This document shows positions 45,488 through 55,237 of a stretch of 64,000 nucleotides of DNA, piece after piece. This stretch comes from Fuerstiella sp. Lineage in GTDB: Bacteria; Planctomycetota; Planctomycetia; Planctomycetales; Planctomycetaceae. Within the stretch, counting starts at the first letter, position 1; every line of letters begins with the position of its first letter. Position numbers and translations under genes: made by a program. The stretch spans positions 1 through 64,000 of the forward strand of contig JAKVAY010000054.1 in assembly GCA_022447185.1 (NCBI GenBank), written 5' to 3'. The notes below the pieces were generated by a model. The model worked only from the letters and a program-made list of their open reading frames with translations, was not told the DNA's origin and made no database searches.

Positions 45488-47503
45488 TTAGCCAGCGGTT
45501 TCAGCTGACTCCTTTCCTTCCGACGGTGCGTCGGGTCTGACGATTCGCAGTACGACATCCTGTACAAATGTTTGAGTGCGGCCACTGTGTTCACCGATCA
45601 CAACCAGTCGAGCGGTCTGATTACCTTCCGGTACATCCCCGGCACAGGAAACAGTGACCGTATAGACATCTTCTTCCGACTTCACATCGATCCTGCAGCC
45701 GACAGGCAATCGATCAGCAAAAACCTGGACTGCCCCCTTAAATTCCTTATCCCTCCGTTCGAGCTTAAGTGGAATTGGTAGTTGCGATCCAGAAACAATC
45801 GTATGCTCCGCAGCCTCACAGGTCATTGCAAAAAATGGTTCGACAGCAGCCACGACACCTACAGTAAAGAGTCCATCCAGCCACGGATAAGGGTAGGCCA
45901 ACTGCGGAATGGTAGAACGCACCGTAGCCTCGGTCGTGACAGCTCGCTGAATCTCCCGACCATCGATCTCAGCAATTCCAACAAATCGCAGTGGCCAGAA
46001 TTCACCTTCCTTTGAGTCCGACGGGATGACTGCATACAGCCGGGTCTCGTCCTTGCCGGCAGGAATCGTCTGATTGTAAAGATCCAGTTCTGGACCTGGT
46101 TCACGGATTTTCAGTCGGATCGGTCCGGCGTAACCTCGCCGCTGGGCACTCACCGTCAGCGCCAAAGCGCGGTCACCAACAGGAACCGGAACCCTGACCG
46201 TCGTCTTGTCTGCATGCTTGAGTGTCAGCGAATAGTCGGCCCCCGTACGAATTGCCACACGATAGGCAAACGATTCACCTCCACGATAGATCAGGTCACG
46301 AACAGCAAGGCGAAAAACGCCGGCGTCTGCTGCAGTGTAGGTGAACTGAGAGTCATCCGAGTCATTAATCGACGTTTCAGCCACAGACCGGCCCGCTGCA
46401 TCAATCAACTGCATATGGACGAGCGCATGAGAACCGTACCGACGACTCTCACCAACACAATCGATCCGCTGTCCCTTCGCCAATGCAAACTCGAAGTGAT
46501 CCTGGTCATTCTTTGTATTCAGCACACCGCTGACTGCACACGGAACCGTGACGAACACTCCATCTTCGGGATGATTATTGGGTTCCGTTTCTGTAAATTC
46601 CGGGAGTTCACTCACGGCGATTTTTGCCATTGCCGAGCTCACACCATCACTACGTTTGACACTGATCGCAAGTTGATTTTCAGCAACAGTCACCGGCAGG
46701 TATTTGATCAATGACAGGGGTTCATCCGAATGTTGCCCCGTGAACCGAAATTGTGTTGTGGCGCCCAGTCTGCCTCCCATCGGATAAGGAGAAGTGAGTA
46801 TGGGAAAGTCGCCAATCCGCATCCTGTAGGTTCCACCACGGCGATAACGATTGTCGCGTACTTCAAGGATGTAATCGCCGGACTCCGCCGCTTGAAACAA
46901 CAAGTGGCAGTCCGCACCAAATCCAGGACTGTCGTCCATGATCATAAGCTCGTTGCCCTTCGCGTCGAGCACGCGCAGGACCGGATCCAGCAGGGAAGCA
47001 ATCCGCTGCGAAACCACTTCAACGGCAATCAGCTGACCACCTTTCAGACTGACTCGATAGAAGTCGGATTTCGGCCCGTCAAACACCCCATCAACGGCAA
47101 TTGCCGTCGGCACTTCCTGCGCGTCAGCGATCGAATGATTGGCAGTATTGTCAGCAACGGAATCGAGATCATCGACCATCAAAAGAATCGGATTGGTTAC
47201 TCCGGAGACATTGGCTGCAACGAGTCCAACAATGCCGATCGGGCAGTCTGAGCCTGCCGTCATCCTGCAGGTCAATGACTTCGAGTCGTCCGCAACGGTG
47301 ATCTCTTCAATTTTAATCGAAGACGGCGACCAGAGTTGGACCGGCTTCGTAAGGTTGTCACCCCGAATAGTCACGTTTGTCGTCTGTCCCGGTAACAGAC
47401 CCTGAGGAGCCATATTCGAAAGAGACGGCTGACCCTGAGCCAGCCCCGCCACGACGAAGCAGACACCAGAAAATGTCACGAGAACACGGAAAAGCAAAGG
47501 CAC
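45488..47503 (-). CDS. PPC-domain secreted protein
   Basis: A 671-residue exported protein from a GTG start. After the signal peptide (about 1-24) comes an IPT/TIG-like segment (PQGLLPGQTTNVTIRGDNL). Two bacterial pre-peptidase C-terminal (PPC) domains follow: DFYRVSLKGGQLIAVEVVSQ with DYILEVRDNRYRRGGTYRMR, and DHFEFALAKGQRIDCVGESR with FRLAVRDLIYRGGES. The rest is beta-rich. PPC domains often bind ligands or assist folding of exported proteins. It is the first gene of the operon with the DUF1549/DUF1553 and WD40 genes, a recurrent planctomycete trio. Confidence 0.9.
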   Translation of the reverse strand: MPLLFRVLVTFSGVCFVVAGLAQGQPSLSNMAPQGLLPGQTTNVTIRGDNLTKPVQLWSPSSIKIEEITVADDSKSLTCRMTAGSDCPIGIVGLVAANVSGVTNPILLMVDDLDSVADNTANHSIADAQEVPTAIAVDGVFDGPKSDFYRVSLKGGQLIAVEVVSQRIASLLDPVLRVLDAKGNELMIMDDSPGFGADCHLLFQAAESGDYILEVRDNRYRRGGTYRMRIGDFPILTSPYPMGGRLGATTQFRFTGQHSDEPLSLIKYLPVTVAENQLAISVKRSDGVSSAMAKIAVSELPEFTETEPNNHPEDGVFVTVPCAVSGVLNTKNDQDHFEFALAKGQRIDCVGESRRYGSHALVHMQLIDAAGRSVAETSINDSDDSQFTYTAADAGVFRLAVRDLIYRGGESFAYRVAIRTGADYSLTLKHADKTTVRVPVPVGDRALALTVSAQRRGYAGPIRLKIREPGPELDLYNQTIPAGKDETRLYAVIPSDSKEGEFWPLRFVGIAEIDGREIQRAVTTEATVRSTIPQLAYPYPWLDGLFTVGVVAAVEPFFAMTCEAAEHTIVSGSQLPIPLKLERRDKEFKGAVQVFADRLPVGCRIDVKSEEDVYTVTVSCAGDVPEGNQTARLVVIGEHSGRTQTFVQDVVLRIVRPDAPSEGKESAETAG

Positions 47504-47805
47504 GGCAGACAGACAGAGTCAAAGTAAAGCGACGCAATTTTGGACTCGACGAGCCCGGTATGCATAACGAGAGTCAAACAGTCCCGGTGATTCAATATTC
47601 CGGTGCACACTAAGACTGGTGTTTTCCCTGAATCTTACTCTGATAGAAGCAGCCTGCGGAGTCAACAAATCGAATGACCGTCACCTCAAGAACAGCGAAA
47701 ACGCCTGAAAATCCGGATTGAACCGAATAAACAGGACCCACCCGGACACACGCACTTCTCACTACTGACCGGTAAGCAGCTCACTCAAAGCATTTTCAGA
47801 CGTCG
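47504..47805. other. Intergenic region upstream of the PPC operon
   Basis: About 300 bp between the 5' end of the PPC operon and the 3' end of the alcohol dehydrogenase gene (both minus strand). It probably holds the operon promoter, but I could not pick a convincing -35/-10 pair. Confidence 0.35.
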
Positions 47806-49272
47806 TCACAAAGCATCACAGACACCGGTACTGGTTTTTGGCCAGATCTTCATGGACTGTTGAAACAGGAATGTGAGATCCTTTTCCGTTGCCGGACGAG
47901 GGGCCAGTTTTGTCACTCGGTGTTGAGGCAACGTACCCTCAACAAGAGCCGGGATGTTCTCTGCTGTGTATCCGATATGCTCCAGCCCGTTGGGCATCTG
48001 CATGAGTTGCATGAAATAAATAACACGTTCTGCAAGGACTTCGCCAGCGTCGTCTGTCGACACACCGTATGTATCTGCACCCAACGCAGCGGCAGCCTGT
48101 AGATGCCGCTCCGGGCAGGCGGGCGCTGTGAAACGGACAACGGCTGGAGTGTTCAGTATGACTGACATTCCGTGTGGAACGAGTGGATGATCAACATCAA
48201 ACCCCTTTGGCTGAAAACTCTCAACCATGCCGGCGACCGGATAAGACATTCCATGCGGCAGATGGACTCCCGCATTCCCAAATCCGATCCCGGCGATTGC
48301 AGCAGCCAGCATCATGTTGGCCCGTGCTTCATCGTCTGACGTATCTGCGAAGGCGCGCGGCAGGAATTCAGCCATCAATTTCAGGGCATGCAGGGCCCAA
48401 ATATCACTGACAGGATTGGACCCCTGATAGGCGGGCCGATGCAGAGGGCCCTCCGGCTTCGGACGATCGAGATACGGCATCGCAGTGTATGATTCCAGAG
48501 CGTGACTCAGAACATCCAGTCCGCTGGAAGCCGCCACGGCAGGGGGCAGCGTTTTTGTATTCTCAGCATCGATGATCCCCAGCGTCGGTTTCATATATCG
48601 ATGAGCGATCCCCGTTTTTGCCTGTTTTTCCACGTAGTCAAAGATCGCAACACCCGTTGTTTCACTACCCGTGCCAGCCGTGGTCGGAACGGCAATCAGT
48701 GGTTTGAGAGGAGCGGGAACCGGCTGACCATCACCAATCGGCGCGTTAACATAGTGAAAAAAATCTGCCGGCCACGTTGAATAAAGATTGGCTGCTTTTG
48801 CCGTGTCAATCGTACTACCTCCGCCAACCGCCACGAATGCATCGAAGTTACCATCAGCTGCGACGGACGCAGCGTGCTGAAAACTCGCATCGGTCGGTTC
48901 AACAGAGACTTCATCAAACAGGACAAAGTCAATCCCCTGCTGCCGAAGTGAATCCATCACAACTTCAGCGACAGGCAAGGATCGCAGATTCGGATCCATC
49001 AGAACCATGGTTCGCCCGGCAGACATATCCCGCAAATCCATGCCGATTTCTGCCGTGCATCCCGTTCCAAATCGAATATTGGATGCCGCCATCTGAAATA
49101 CGCTGTCCGTTTCCATACCGTCTTCTTTCTTTGCCGGGTAACCGGCGGAATTCGCTTCCGCGAAGTCCACCGGGACAGGAATCTGCATTCCAGGAGTCTG
49201 TCCGGAGACACGGTTACCGGGCGGGAATTTAAAGTCCGATTTTTGAAATTGCGGCGACGATGGCTGAGACAC
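47806..49272 (-). CDS. Hydroxyacid-oxoacid transhydrogenase (ADHFE1-like)
   Basis: A 488-residue iron-dependent alcohol dehydrogenase of the ADHFE1/HOT type. The motif FDAFVAVGGGSTIDTAKAAN binds NAD; PTTAGTGSETTGVAIFDY follows. The metal ligands lie in SGLDVLSHALESYTA, GNAGVHLPHGMSYPVAG and HPLVPHGMSV. HOT oxidises 4-hydroxybutyrate while reducing 2-oxoglutarate to D-2-hydroxyglutarate. The frame begins at GTG 49272, but the recognisable part (ETDSVFQMAASNIRFG) starts at ATG 49116, which may be the real start. A nitrilase-type gene lies upstream on the same strand. Confidence 0.88.
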   Translation of the reverse strand: MSQPSSPQFQKSDFKFPPGNRVSGQTPGMQIPVPVDFAEANSAGYPAKKEDGMETDSVFQMAASNIRFGTGCTAEIGMDLRDMSAGRTMVLMDPNLRSLPVAEVVMDSLRQQGIDFVLFDEVSVEPTDASFQHAASVAADGNFDAFVAVGGGSTIDTAKAANLYSTWPADFFHYVNAPIGDGQPVPAPLKPLIAVPTTAGTGSETTGVAIFDYVEKQAKTGIAHRYMKPTLGIIDAENTKTLPPAVAASSGLDVLSHALESYTAMPYLDRPKPEGPLHRPAYQGSNPVSDIWALHALKLMAEFLPRAFADTSDDEARANMMLAAAIAGIGFGNAGVHLPHGMSYPVAGMVESFQPKGFDVDHPLVPHGMSVILNTPAVVRFTAPACPERHLQAAAALGADTYGVSTDDAGEVLAERVIYFMQLMQMPNGLEHIGYTAENIPALVEGTLPQHRVTKLAPRPATEKDLTFLFQQSMKIWPKTSTGVCDAL

Positions 49273-49561
49273 GTGGAAGTGGTATCACTGATCTTGAAAT
49301 ACCGACTGCCTGCGACGACTGCAAAGAAACCGGTGCCGGCATCGGTTAAAAGCAAGTGGCGATTTATCCGGCTGTCAGGTTGCTAAAATGTCAACCGGTA
49401 TTGTTCACTATAATTCCAAAGAAAACCAGTACGGTGGCCGCCGAGAGTTCCCTGTCCGTGGCAAACATGTTCCTGTACCGTGTCGCACGACCGGCAACAC
49501 ACATCTCTTTCGGCTGACCTGTGGCTAAGGGGTTCGATCTAAGCATGGTCACTGTTGGATT

Positions 49562-50455
49562 TCAATTCGACCTTCCTGCGATTAGCCCGTAGGTTTCCGG
49601 CCGACGTGCATTGATGAAATCACCCGATCCTTCCCGCCACTCTGCAAGAGCTTGCGGATCGAAGTCCACCACGAGCAACCGCTCATCGTTGTGATCGCAC
49701 GCGGATTCACCAATCCACTCACCACCGGGGTCGATGGCAAAGGAATATCCCGGCCAGCGATGGACAGCACCAGGTTCAATCCATGACGCTCCGGCGATGC
49801 AATCATCGTCCGCCACATTTCCTGCGTGATTCACACCCATTACGAAAATACGATTTTCGTAGGCTCGCGCCGGAGCCCATCTCGCCACCTGTGCCGGCCA
49901 GACCAAAGGGTCCTGCGATCGTCCACAAGAATCACAGCGTCCCGTGGCGAAGGAAATCAGGACGATCTCGGCGCCTTTCAGGGCAAGGCACCGCACGGCT
50001 TCCGGAAACTCCGCGTCGTAGCAAATCGCCGTCCCAACCCGCGCGAATCCGAGATCGATGACTGACCATCCGGTCCCGGCGTGAAACATTTTCGCCTCCT
50101 CACCACAAAGATGGACCTTTGCCGCGAAACCCAGTGGGCCGTCCGAACCAAAGAACACCTGTGCATTGAATACCTTCTCCTCCTGCCGTATAGCCATCCC
50201 GACAGAGATTACCAGGTCAGATCGGCCTGCGGCTTCCACCAGACGTTCACAACAAGGCCCCTCGAGCAATTCTGCCTGCTGGTGCATCAGACTCACGTCG
50301 GTGTGATAGCCCTGAAGGCAAATCTCGGGGAAACAGACAATGTCTGCCTCCTGCTCCGCAGCCTGTTTGCTCCAGGAGATTATCCGCTCCAGATTCTCGG
50401 CCGGCCGGCCGAATCGGCTGGCCATCGACACCACCGCTGCCCGGGTCTTCTGCAT
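49562..50455 (-). CDS. Nitrilase-superfamily carbon-nitrogen hydrolase
   Basis: A 297-residue amidohydrolase. The catalytic triad is visible: glutamate in VCFPEICLQGYH (about 44), lysine in FAAKVHLCGEE (about 113) and cysteine in VGTAICYDAEFPEAVR (about 144). A second element is VMGVNHAGNVADDDCIAG. It hydrolyses an amide, nitrile or carbamoyl group, but the substrate cannot be assigned from sequence. It lies upstream of the HOT gene and downstream of the aldo/keto reductase on the minus strand, with gaps of about 290 and 400 bp that argue against one tight operon. Confidence 0.88.
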   Translation of the reverse strand: MQKTRAAVVSMASRFGRPAENLERIISWSKQAAEQEADIVCFPEICLQGYHTDVSLMHQQAELLEGPCCERLVEAAGRSDLVISVGMAIRQEEKVFNAQVFFGSDGPLGFAAKVHLCGEEAKMFHAGTGWSVIDLGFARVGTAICYDAEFPEAVRCLALKGAEIVLISFATGRCDSCGRSQDPLVWPAQVARWAPARAYENRIFVMGVNHAGNVADDDCIAGASWIEPGAVHRWPGYSFAIDPGGEWIGESACDHNDERLLVVDFDPQALAEWREGSGDFINARRPETYGLIAGRSN

Positions 50456-50851
50456 TGTCCCGCTCCGTTTAAGTTCGGAATCGTCGTAAATCGCCCCTGC
50501 GTCTTTAATCTGATCACGACCATTGAGTGCATTGAATTATGTTCGTTCATTGCACGGGAACAGCGCCGTCGGTTCCCGTTAACAGGTACACCAGGAACCA
50601 ATCGAAATCGACGGTCCACAACGCTGTACGGTTTTACCTTCCATCGCCCTGGATACGAACGTCTTGTGGTGACCGAATCCACCACAAATTTCTGTCCGAA
50701 CGTTCGCCGGAACATCGAACGGCCTTCGCCAACAGATTTTCCGAAGAGCGTGCTCAGAGTATTCCACGCAACGACACCAATGCAGTGAAATGGCCGGTTG
50801 AGTTCTGTTCAAAAACGATCGTTTTACTGGTGCCTGTTGGGAGAAAACGGA
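50456..50851. other. Intergenic region between the nitrilase and aldo/keto reductase genes
   Basis: About 400 bp. Short frames on both strands (for example 50539-50859 plus, 50579-50812 minus) show no recognisable domain. No RNA gene, IS end or terminator was identified. Confidence 0.35.
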
Positions 50852-51745
50852 TCAGTTAATCACCGTCGCCACACGGTCAGTGACCTGCCTGTAAAGGTCG
50901 CATGGAAGAGGACCTCGCTCAAATGCGGTGACGTTTTCCGCCATATGCGCAAGATTACACGTACCGACAATGGTCGTATGACAGTGTGGATGACTGAGAG
51001 TGTAACGCAAAATCAATTCGGCGCGTTTCATGTCTGGCAGAAGGACTTCGTCGAGCCTGGCCTGTCGCCATATGTCGTTGAGCGCCGGACGCTGGATCTC
51101 AGCATCCGGGCCCCCCTGTGCCATGCCTCCGCGGATGATGATGCCTGCACCAGACTCGGCAGCAGCTGTCATCAGGTCGTGATGCTGCGGAGCAAGGCAG
51201 GAATACGGAATCTGAAACGTGTCGAAAACGTTAAGATCGATGAGAGCTGCCAAGTGCGGCATGGCACTGGATGCTCCGATAAACCTGATCATGCCCTGAT
51301 CCCGAAAGTCCATGAGCACATCAATCAAACCTTCCCGCTGGAGACTTTCAGCGTCCACACCGTGGAATTGCAGAATATCCACATGATCGGTCTGAAGACG
51401 TTCGAGGCTGGTCTCAAGATTACGAGTGATAATCTCTTTATTCCATACGTGGTCAATCTCAAGATGATCTGCGTGTTGGGTATAGGCGCAGCCACATTTG
51501 GTTGCGAGATAGAACTCACTTCGCCGCGCACTGATGTAGCGGCCAATACGTTCCTCACTGATTCCGTAGTCGGGAGAAGTGTCGATAAAATTAATACCGG
51601 CGTCGAGTACCGAATTGAGGAACGATTCCGCTCCTTCCTCGGTTACAACGCGAACACCCCAGGTTCTGGGACCGCGGATCCCCATGCTCCCGTAACCAAG
51701 CTGGGTCACTTCGAGCCCCGTTCGTCCAAGTTTCTTTTTGTTCAT
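50852..51745 (-). CDS. Aldo/keto reductase
   Basis: A 297-residue (beta/alpha)8 oxidoreductase from ATG 51745 (MNKKKLGRTGLEV). The catalytic tetrad is present: aspartate and tyrosine in INFIDTSPDYG, lysine in FYLATKCG, and histidine in HVDILQFHGVD. NADPH binding is marked by RAELILRYTLSHP and TTIVGTCNLAHM. Substrates of the family range from sugars to aldehydes; this one is unknown. A longer frame reaches 51784 but adds non-conserved residues. It is the first gene of the minus-strand group that also contains nitrilase and HOT. Confidence 0.92.
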   Translation of the reverse strand: MNKKKLGRTGLEVTQLGYGSMGIRGPRTWGVRVVTEEGAESFLNSVLDAGINFIDTSPDYGISEERIGRYISARRSEFYLATKCGCAYTQHADHLEIDHVWNKEIITRNLETSLERLQTDHVDILQFHGVDAESLQREGLIDVLMDFRDQGMIRFIGASSAMPHLAALIDLNVFDTFQIPYSCLAPQHHDLMTAAAESGAGIIIRGGMAQGGPDAEIQRPALNDIWRQARLDEVLLPDMKRAELILRYTLSHPHCHTTIVGTCNLAHMAENVTAFERGPLPCDLYRQVTDRVATVIN

Positions 51746-52052
51746 TACCACTGAATTCCTATTTTCAGACGAAATCCCCGACACCGAGGATTCGATGAAT
51801 CAGATGAAAACCTGACCACCAAAAAACCTTCGCCCGGGACAACATCCGCCGGAATAGATGACGGCCTCAACCTTCAAGGTTGTACGACTGATTGAGTGTG
51901 TGTGCGTGTGACAGACCACAGGAAGAATTTGAACGGGAGACTGCGTAAAGTACAACGCACACGGTTTCACCAGTCGCAGTGCCTCGTTTTTGATCCCGGC
52001 TGCTAACTGGTGACACCGCGCCGGGACATCGTACTGACGGCTGCGGTCGTCG
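51746..52052. other. Intergenic region between the aldo/keto reductase gene and the DUF1501 remnant
   Basis: About 300 bp without a gene. It contains a 15-bp near-perfect palindrome, CAACCTTCAAGGTTG (51868-51882), followed by TG-rich sequence. The palindrome could be an operator. Confidence 0.35.
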
Positions 52053-52331
52053 GTGGACATTCAACGGGATTTGAACAGAACGGCAAATGACGATCACAAT
52101 ATGCAGGGGTTCACATCGTGGGTGGCCGGGGGAGGTATCAAAGTTGGAACGACATATGGCATCACCGACGATTTTGGCCAGCGCGTAGTAGACAAGCCCG
52201 TCAGTGTCCACGATATCCATGCTACGGTTCTGCACCTACCGGATCTGCACAATCAGCAACCGTTTTTTACGCACAACGGCCTGGAGAAACGTCTCACCGA
52301 GCTTGAACCGCCTCGGGTCGTGACAGAACTT
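52053..52331 (+). pseudogene. Decayed C-terminal fragment of a DUF1501 gene
   Basis: The frame reads DDHNMQGFTSWVAGGGIKVG, then TYGITDDFGQRVVDKPVSVH, DIHATVLHLPDLHNQ and RLTELEPPRVVTELF. This matches, in order, the C-terminus of DUF1501 proteins (in the intact copy ending at 38535: RDHNPNAFTMWMAGGGIQGG, YGASDDFGYKSVENRVSV, LHATILHL, YRLTDV). The first about 370 residues are missing and nothing upstream is similar. It is a truncated relic, probably left by an old deletion. The frame runs on to 52481, but family similarity ends near a run of nine T (52328-52336). Confidence 0.75.
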
Positions 52332-52515
52332 TTTTTTTGTCTTAGGATGTATTCAGTCGCAAAATTGAGTCGTCAGAATCAGATCCCTCGAAAAACGTCG
52401 ACTCTCGAACATCAGGAAAAGAACCATACCGAAATACTGTCGCAGAGCAGACAACTGCCCCTGCACACAGGATCACCATAGCAACCAACAAGACAATTCA
52501 ACGGAGTCGTAATCA

Positions 52516-52893
52516 ATGAGACCATTATTAACTGGTTCAATCTCGCACCTCACCTGTATTGCCGCAGCTGTCGTTGCCCTTTCCGGTTGTGGAGAGACTT
52601 CAGGCCCTCCGGCCAGCCCCTCTTCCGTAGTTCGACAGTGCCTCGAAACGAGCGGCACAAAGCTGGATGACGCTCTTGCTTCTGGTGAGGTGCTTTCAAC
52701 AGCTCGCGAGATTGCACACGTGCTTGACGACTTCGAAGACAGCTATGTGATGACCCCATACGAAGAATTTCATGAGGGGATCGAAGTCCTCGAAGATATG
52801 GCGTCAAAGCATGAATCTGACGAAGAACTGAAAGAAGTAATCGAGCAACTAAAAGAACTCGCGGCACAACTCCTCTCTGAGAATGAGGCTTAG
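52516..52893 (+). CDS. Small putative lipoprotein
   Basis: A 125-residue protein. The N-terminal hydrophobic segment ends in the lipobox-like ALSGC (cysteine about residue 25), so it is probably lipid-anchored. The mature part is acidic and helical, with SDEELKEVIEQLKELAAQLL at the end. GGAG lies about 10 bp before the ATG. The family is not recognised. Confidence 0.72.
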   Translation: MRPLLTGSISHLTCIAAAVVALSGCGETSGPPASPSSVVRQCLETSGTKLDDALASGEVLSTAREIAHVLDDFEDSYVMTPYEEFHEGIEVLEDMASKHESDEELKEVIEQLKELAAQLLSENEA

Positions 52894-53067
52894 CAGCAAT
52901 ACCCCGCCTTTTCGCAATTTCGAATACAATGTGACGCCGGTGAATTATTTTCGTCGCAGTGATCAGACTTAAACTGCTCCAGTTGGTCTTCGAGGGGGAA
53001 AGATCTGAGATGTGCGCAGCAGGTTCACTGTCTCCCGAAGCGCGCCGGCGTTAACACGATTTGTTCG

Positions 53068-53781
53068 TCAGCAATCTGTTGCGTTCCGGTCTGCATCGAA
53101 CCATTGCAGGAAATCGACTTCCTGTAACAGACCGGAAATCGCCCCCCCATGGCCAGCCGTACACAGTGGAATGCCAGGCATCAGACGTTTTAATTCATCC
53201 TTGTTCGCCTGTCGTAAAACCGGGTCCAGATCGGAGGAAACCTCGTTAAGCACAACTGCAACGACCTTGATCCCGCGCGACTGTGCAGCTTCAACGGTTG
53301 CCAGTGTCTGATGGATCGTTCCCAGACGATTGGCAGACACAATCAGAGTCGGAGATGTCAGACGCTGTGCCAGGTCGGCAACCAGCATTCCGTCTGAGAG
53401 CGGACTCAACAGACCACCAGCTCCTTCAATCAGCATCAAATCCGCGTACCCTTCCCAGGCGTCCAGTCCTCCCACAAGATCATCGCCTGACAGCGCTCGT
53501 CCTTCCAACCTCGCTGCAACGTTCGGAGCCATTGGTGCCTGAAAGCGATGTGAACAAATCAGATCGGTCAGAGCGTGATCCGTATCATTGACGCCGATCG
53601 CTGATGCCAGAGATCGGATGTCTTCCCAAACAAGCTGTCCGTCATGTTGGACGGCGCCACTGCACACCGGTTTCCATGCACCGATACGAATCCCTCTGCG
53701 TCGCAATTCCCCCAGAATCTGACAGGAAACCCAGGTTTTTCCAACATCCGTATCAGTTCCGGAAACAAACAGTGTCTTCAT
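53068..53781 (-). CDS. bioD: Dethiobiotin synthetase BioD
   Basis: A 237-residue ATP-dependent synthetase that forms the ureido ring of dethiobiotin from diaminopelargonate and CO2. The P-loop is FVSGTDTDVGKTWVSC at the N-terminus. WKPVCSGAV, HRFQAPMAPNVAARLEG and LMLIEGAGGLLSPLSDG follow, all typical of BioD. ATG 53781 (MKTLF) places the P-loop correctly; an earlier start at 53820 would add a basic tail. No other biotin genes are in the window. Confidence 0.95.
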   Translation of the reverse strand: MKTLFVSGTDTDVGKTWVSCQILGELRRRGIRIGAWKPVCSGAVQHDGQLVWEDIRSLASAIGVNDTDHALTDLICSHRFQAPMAPNVAARLEGRALSGDDLVGGLDAWEGYADLMLIEGAGGLLSPLSDGMLVADLAQRLTSPTLIVSANRLGTIHQTLATVEAAQSRGIKVVAVVLNEVSSDLDPVLRQANKDELKRLMPGIPLCTAGHGGAISGLLQEVDFLQWFDADRNATDC

Positions 53782-53932
53782 CTTGGCCCATTGACGTCTG
53801 TGCGTTTTAACTTGAATCACAAAGGAAATTGAGATGCAGTTCCGTTACTCTATCAGTAACGGAAAATAATGAGACCAATATTGAGTTCAACTATCTCCAG
53901 ACGCCGGATTTACTCTCCTGCAGCAGGCACTA

Positions 53933-55237
53933 ATGAGCCACCTCGTTGAATCATTCCCGATCTGGCTCCCCTGGTCGGGGATCATGGGACTTCTGATTCT
54001 GTTGTCCGCATTTTTCTCATCCAGTGAAACCGCCTGTTTTTTTTTGTCGCGTGATCAGATCGGTCGATTTTCAACCGGCACCAACCGCCAGAAAATTCTG
54101 GCATCACTCATGGGTAACCCGGATCGCCTGCTCACCGGGGTCCTGTTCTGGAATCTGGTAATCAACCTGACGTATTTTGCGGTTGGGATTGCACTCGTCG
54201 GACGATTGACGCAGGCCGGACATCCCACAATTGCAGTTGCGGCCGGTTTTCTGAATCTGTTGGGCATGATTATCTTCGGTGAAGTGCTTCCAAAGAGTGT
54301 CGCTGTCGTACACGGACAGGCACTGGCCCAGGTTGCCGCATGGCCACTGGCGACGGCACTGTTCCTGCTGGATCCCCTGATTCCACTGCTGAACCGAATG
54401 ACCAGGATCCTCCGACGCACGTTTTGGCCGCATGTGAAACAGGAAGCTCAGTTGAATCCGGCCGATCTGGAGCAGGCGCTGGATACGTCGGCAGCACTCG
54501 GACGAGACATGCTTCTGGAAGAACAACATGTGCTGCACAACCTGCTGGATCTGAACGAGATGCAGGCAGAAGAGGTGATGCGCCCTCGCGGGCACTGCCT
54601 CTCCGTTCCACCCGACGGGCGACTGGGTTCAACGAAGCTGCCGAATATCCGTAATGTGGATTTCCTTCTCGTCCAGGACAGCAACAGCAACGAAATTCAG
54701 GGGGTCCTTCCTCTCGACCATATCCACACAGCAACGGACCAGACCTATGGGGAACTCGCCGAACCTGTCGTGTTCGTTCCGTGGTGTGCCAGTCTGGCCC
54801 AGGTATTGACTCAGCTTGAAGGACGTTACCGCGGGGTTGCGGTCGTTGTCCACGAACATGGAGAAATGGTCGGTATCCTGCCCTATGAAGACCTCATTGC
54901 CAGCGTCCTCAGTGAGTCTCCCAGCCGCACCAAACGCATTCTGCGGCGCGAGCCACTGATTGAAGTTGACCCCAATCATTACCACGCGGAGGGATTGGTA
55001 ACCCTGAGGTATCTGGCGCGACGGCTGAGGGTCACACTCACGACACATGACGAATCGCTTTACACACTCGCCGGACTGTTCCAGGATCGACTGGAACGAA
55101 TTCCTTCGCGAGGAGATAAGCTTGAATGGCACGGCTGGGTTCTAACTGCGATTGACGTAACTGACCGCGGCCTTGTGAGAGTGCTTGCAGAACCGAAGGA
55201 ATTATTCGGTCCGGCACAGGAGGTCTCGGAAGAATGA
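53933..55237 (+). CDS. CNNM/CorC-type transporter-like protein with CBS and CorC_HlyC domains
   Basis: A 434-residue protein. The DUF21/CNNM membrane domain (about 10-190) shows FFSSSETACFFLSRDQI and FGEVLPKSVAVVHG. A CBS-type pair (about 205-330) includes EVMRPRG and FVPWCASLAQVLTQLEG. The C-terminus (about 345-430) matches the CorC_HlyC domain (AGLFQDRLERIPSRGDKLEW). Family members are linked to magnesium or other ion export. A run of nine T (54037-54045) lies in the membrane domain. It overlaps the next gene by 4 bp (ATGA). Confidence 0.9.
   Translation: MSHLVESFPIWLPWSGIMGLLILLSAFFSSSETACFFLSRDQIGRFSTGTNRQKILASLMGNPDRLLTGVLFWNLVINLTYFAVGIALVGRLTQAGHPTIAVAAGFLNLLGMIIFGEVLPKSVAVVHGQALAQVAAWPLATALFLLDPLIPLLNRMTRILRRTFWPHVKQEAQLNPADLEQALDTSAALGRDMLLEEQHVLHNLLDLNEMQAEEVMRPRGHCLSVPPDGRLGSTKLPNIRNVDFLLVQDSNSNEIQGVLPLDHIHTATDQTYGELAEPVVFVPWCASLAQVLTQLEGRYRGVAVVVHEHGEMVGILPYEDLIASVLSESPSRTKRILRREPLIEVDPNHYHAEGLVTLRYLARRLRVTLTTHDESLYTLAGLFQDRLERIPSRGDKLEWHGWVLTAIDVTDRGLVRVLAEPKELFGPAQEVSEE

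Noticed and set aside
50798-51754. 318-codon plus-strand open frame
   Set aside because: It is antisense to the aldo/keto reductase gene with its full catalytic tetrad.
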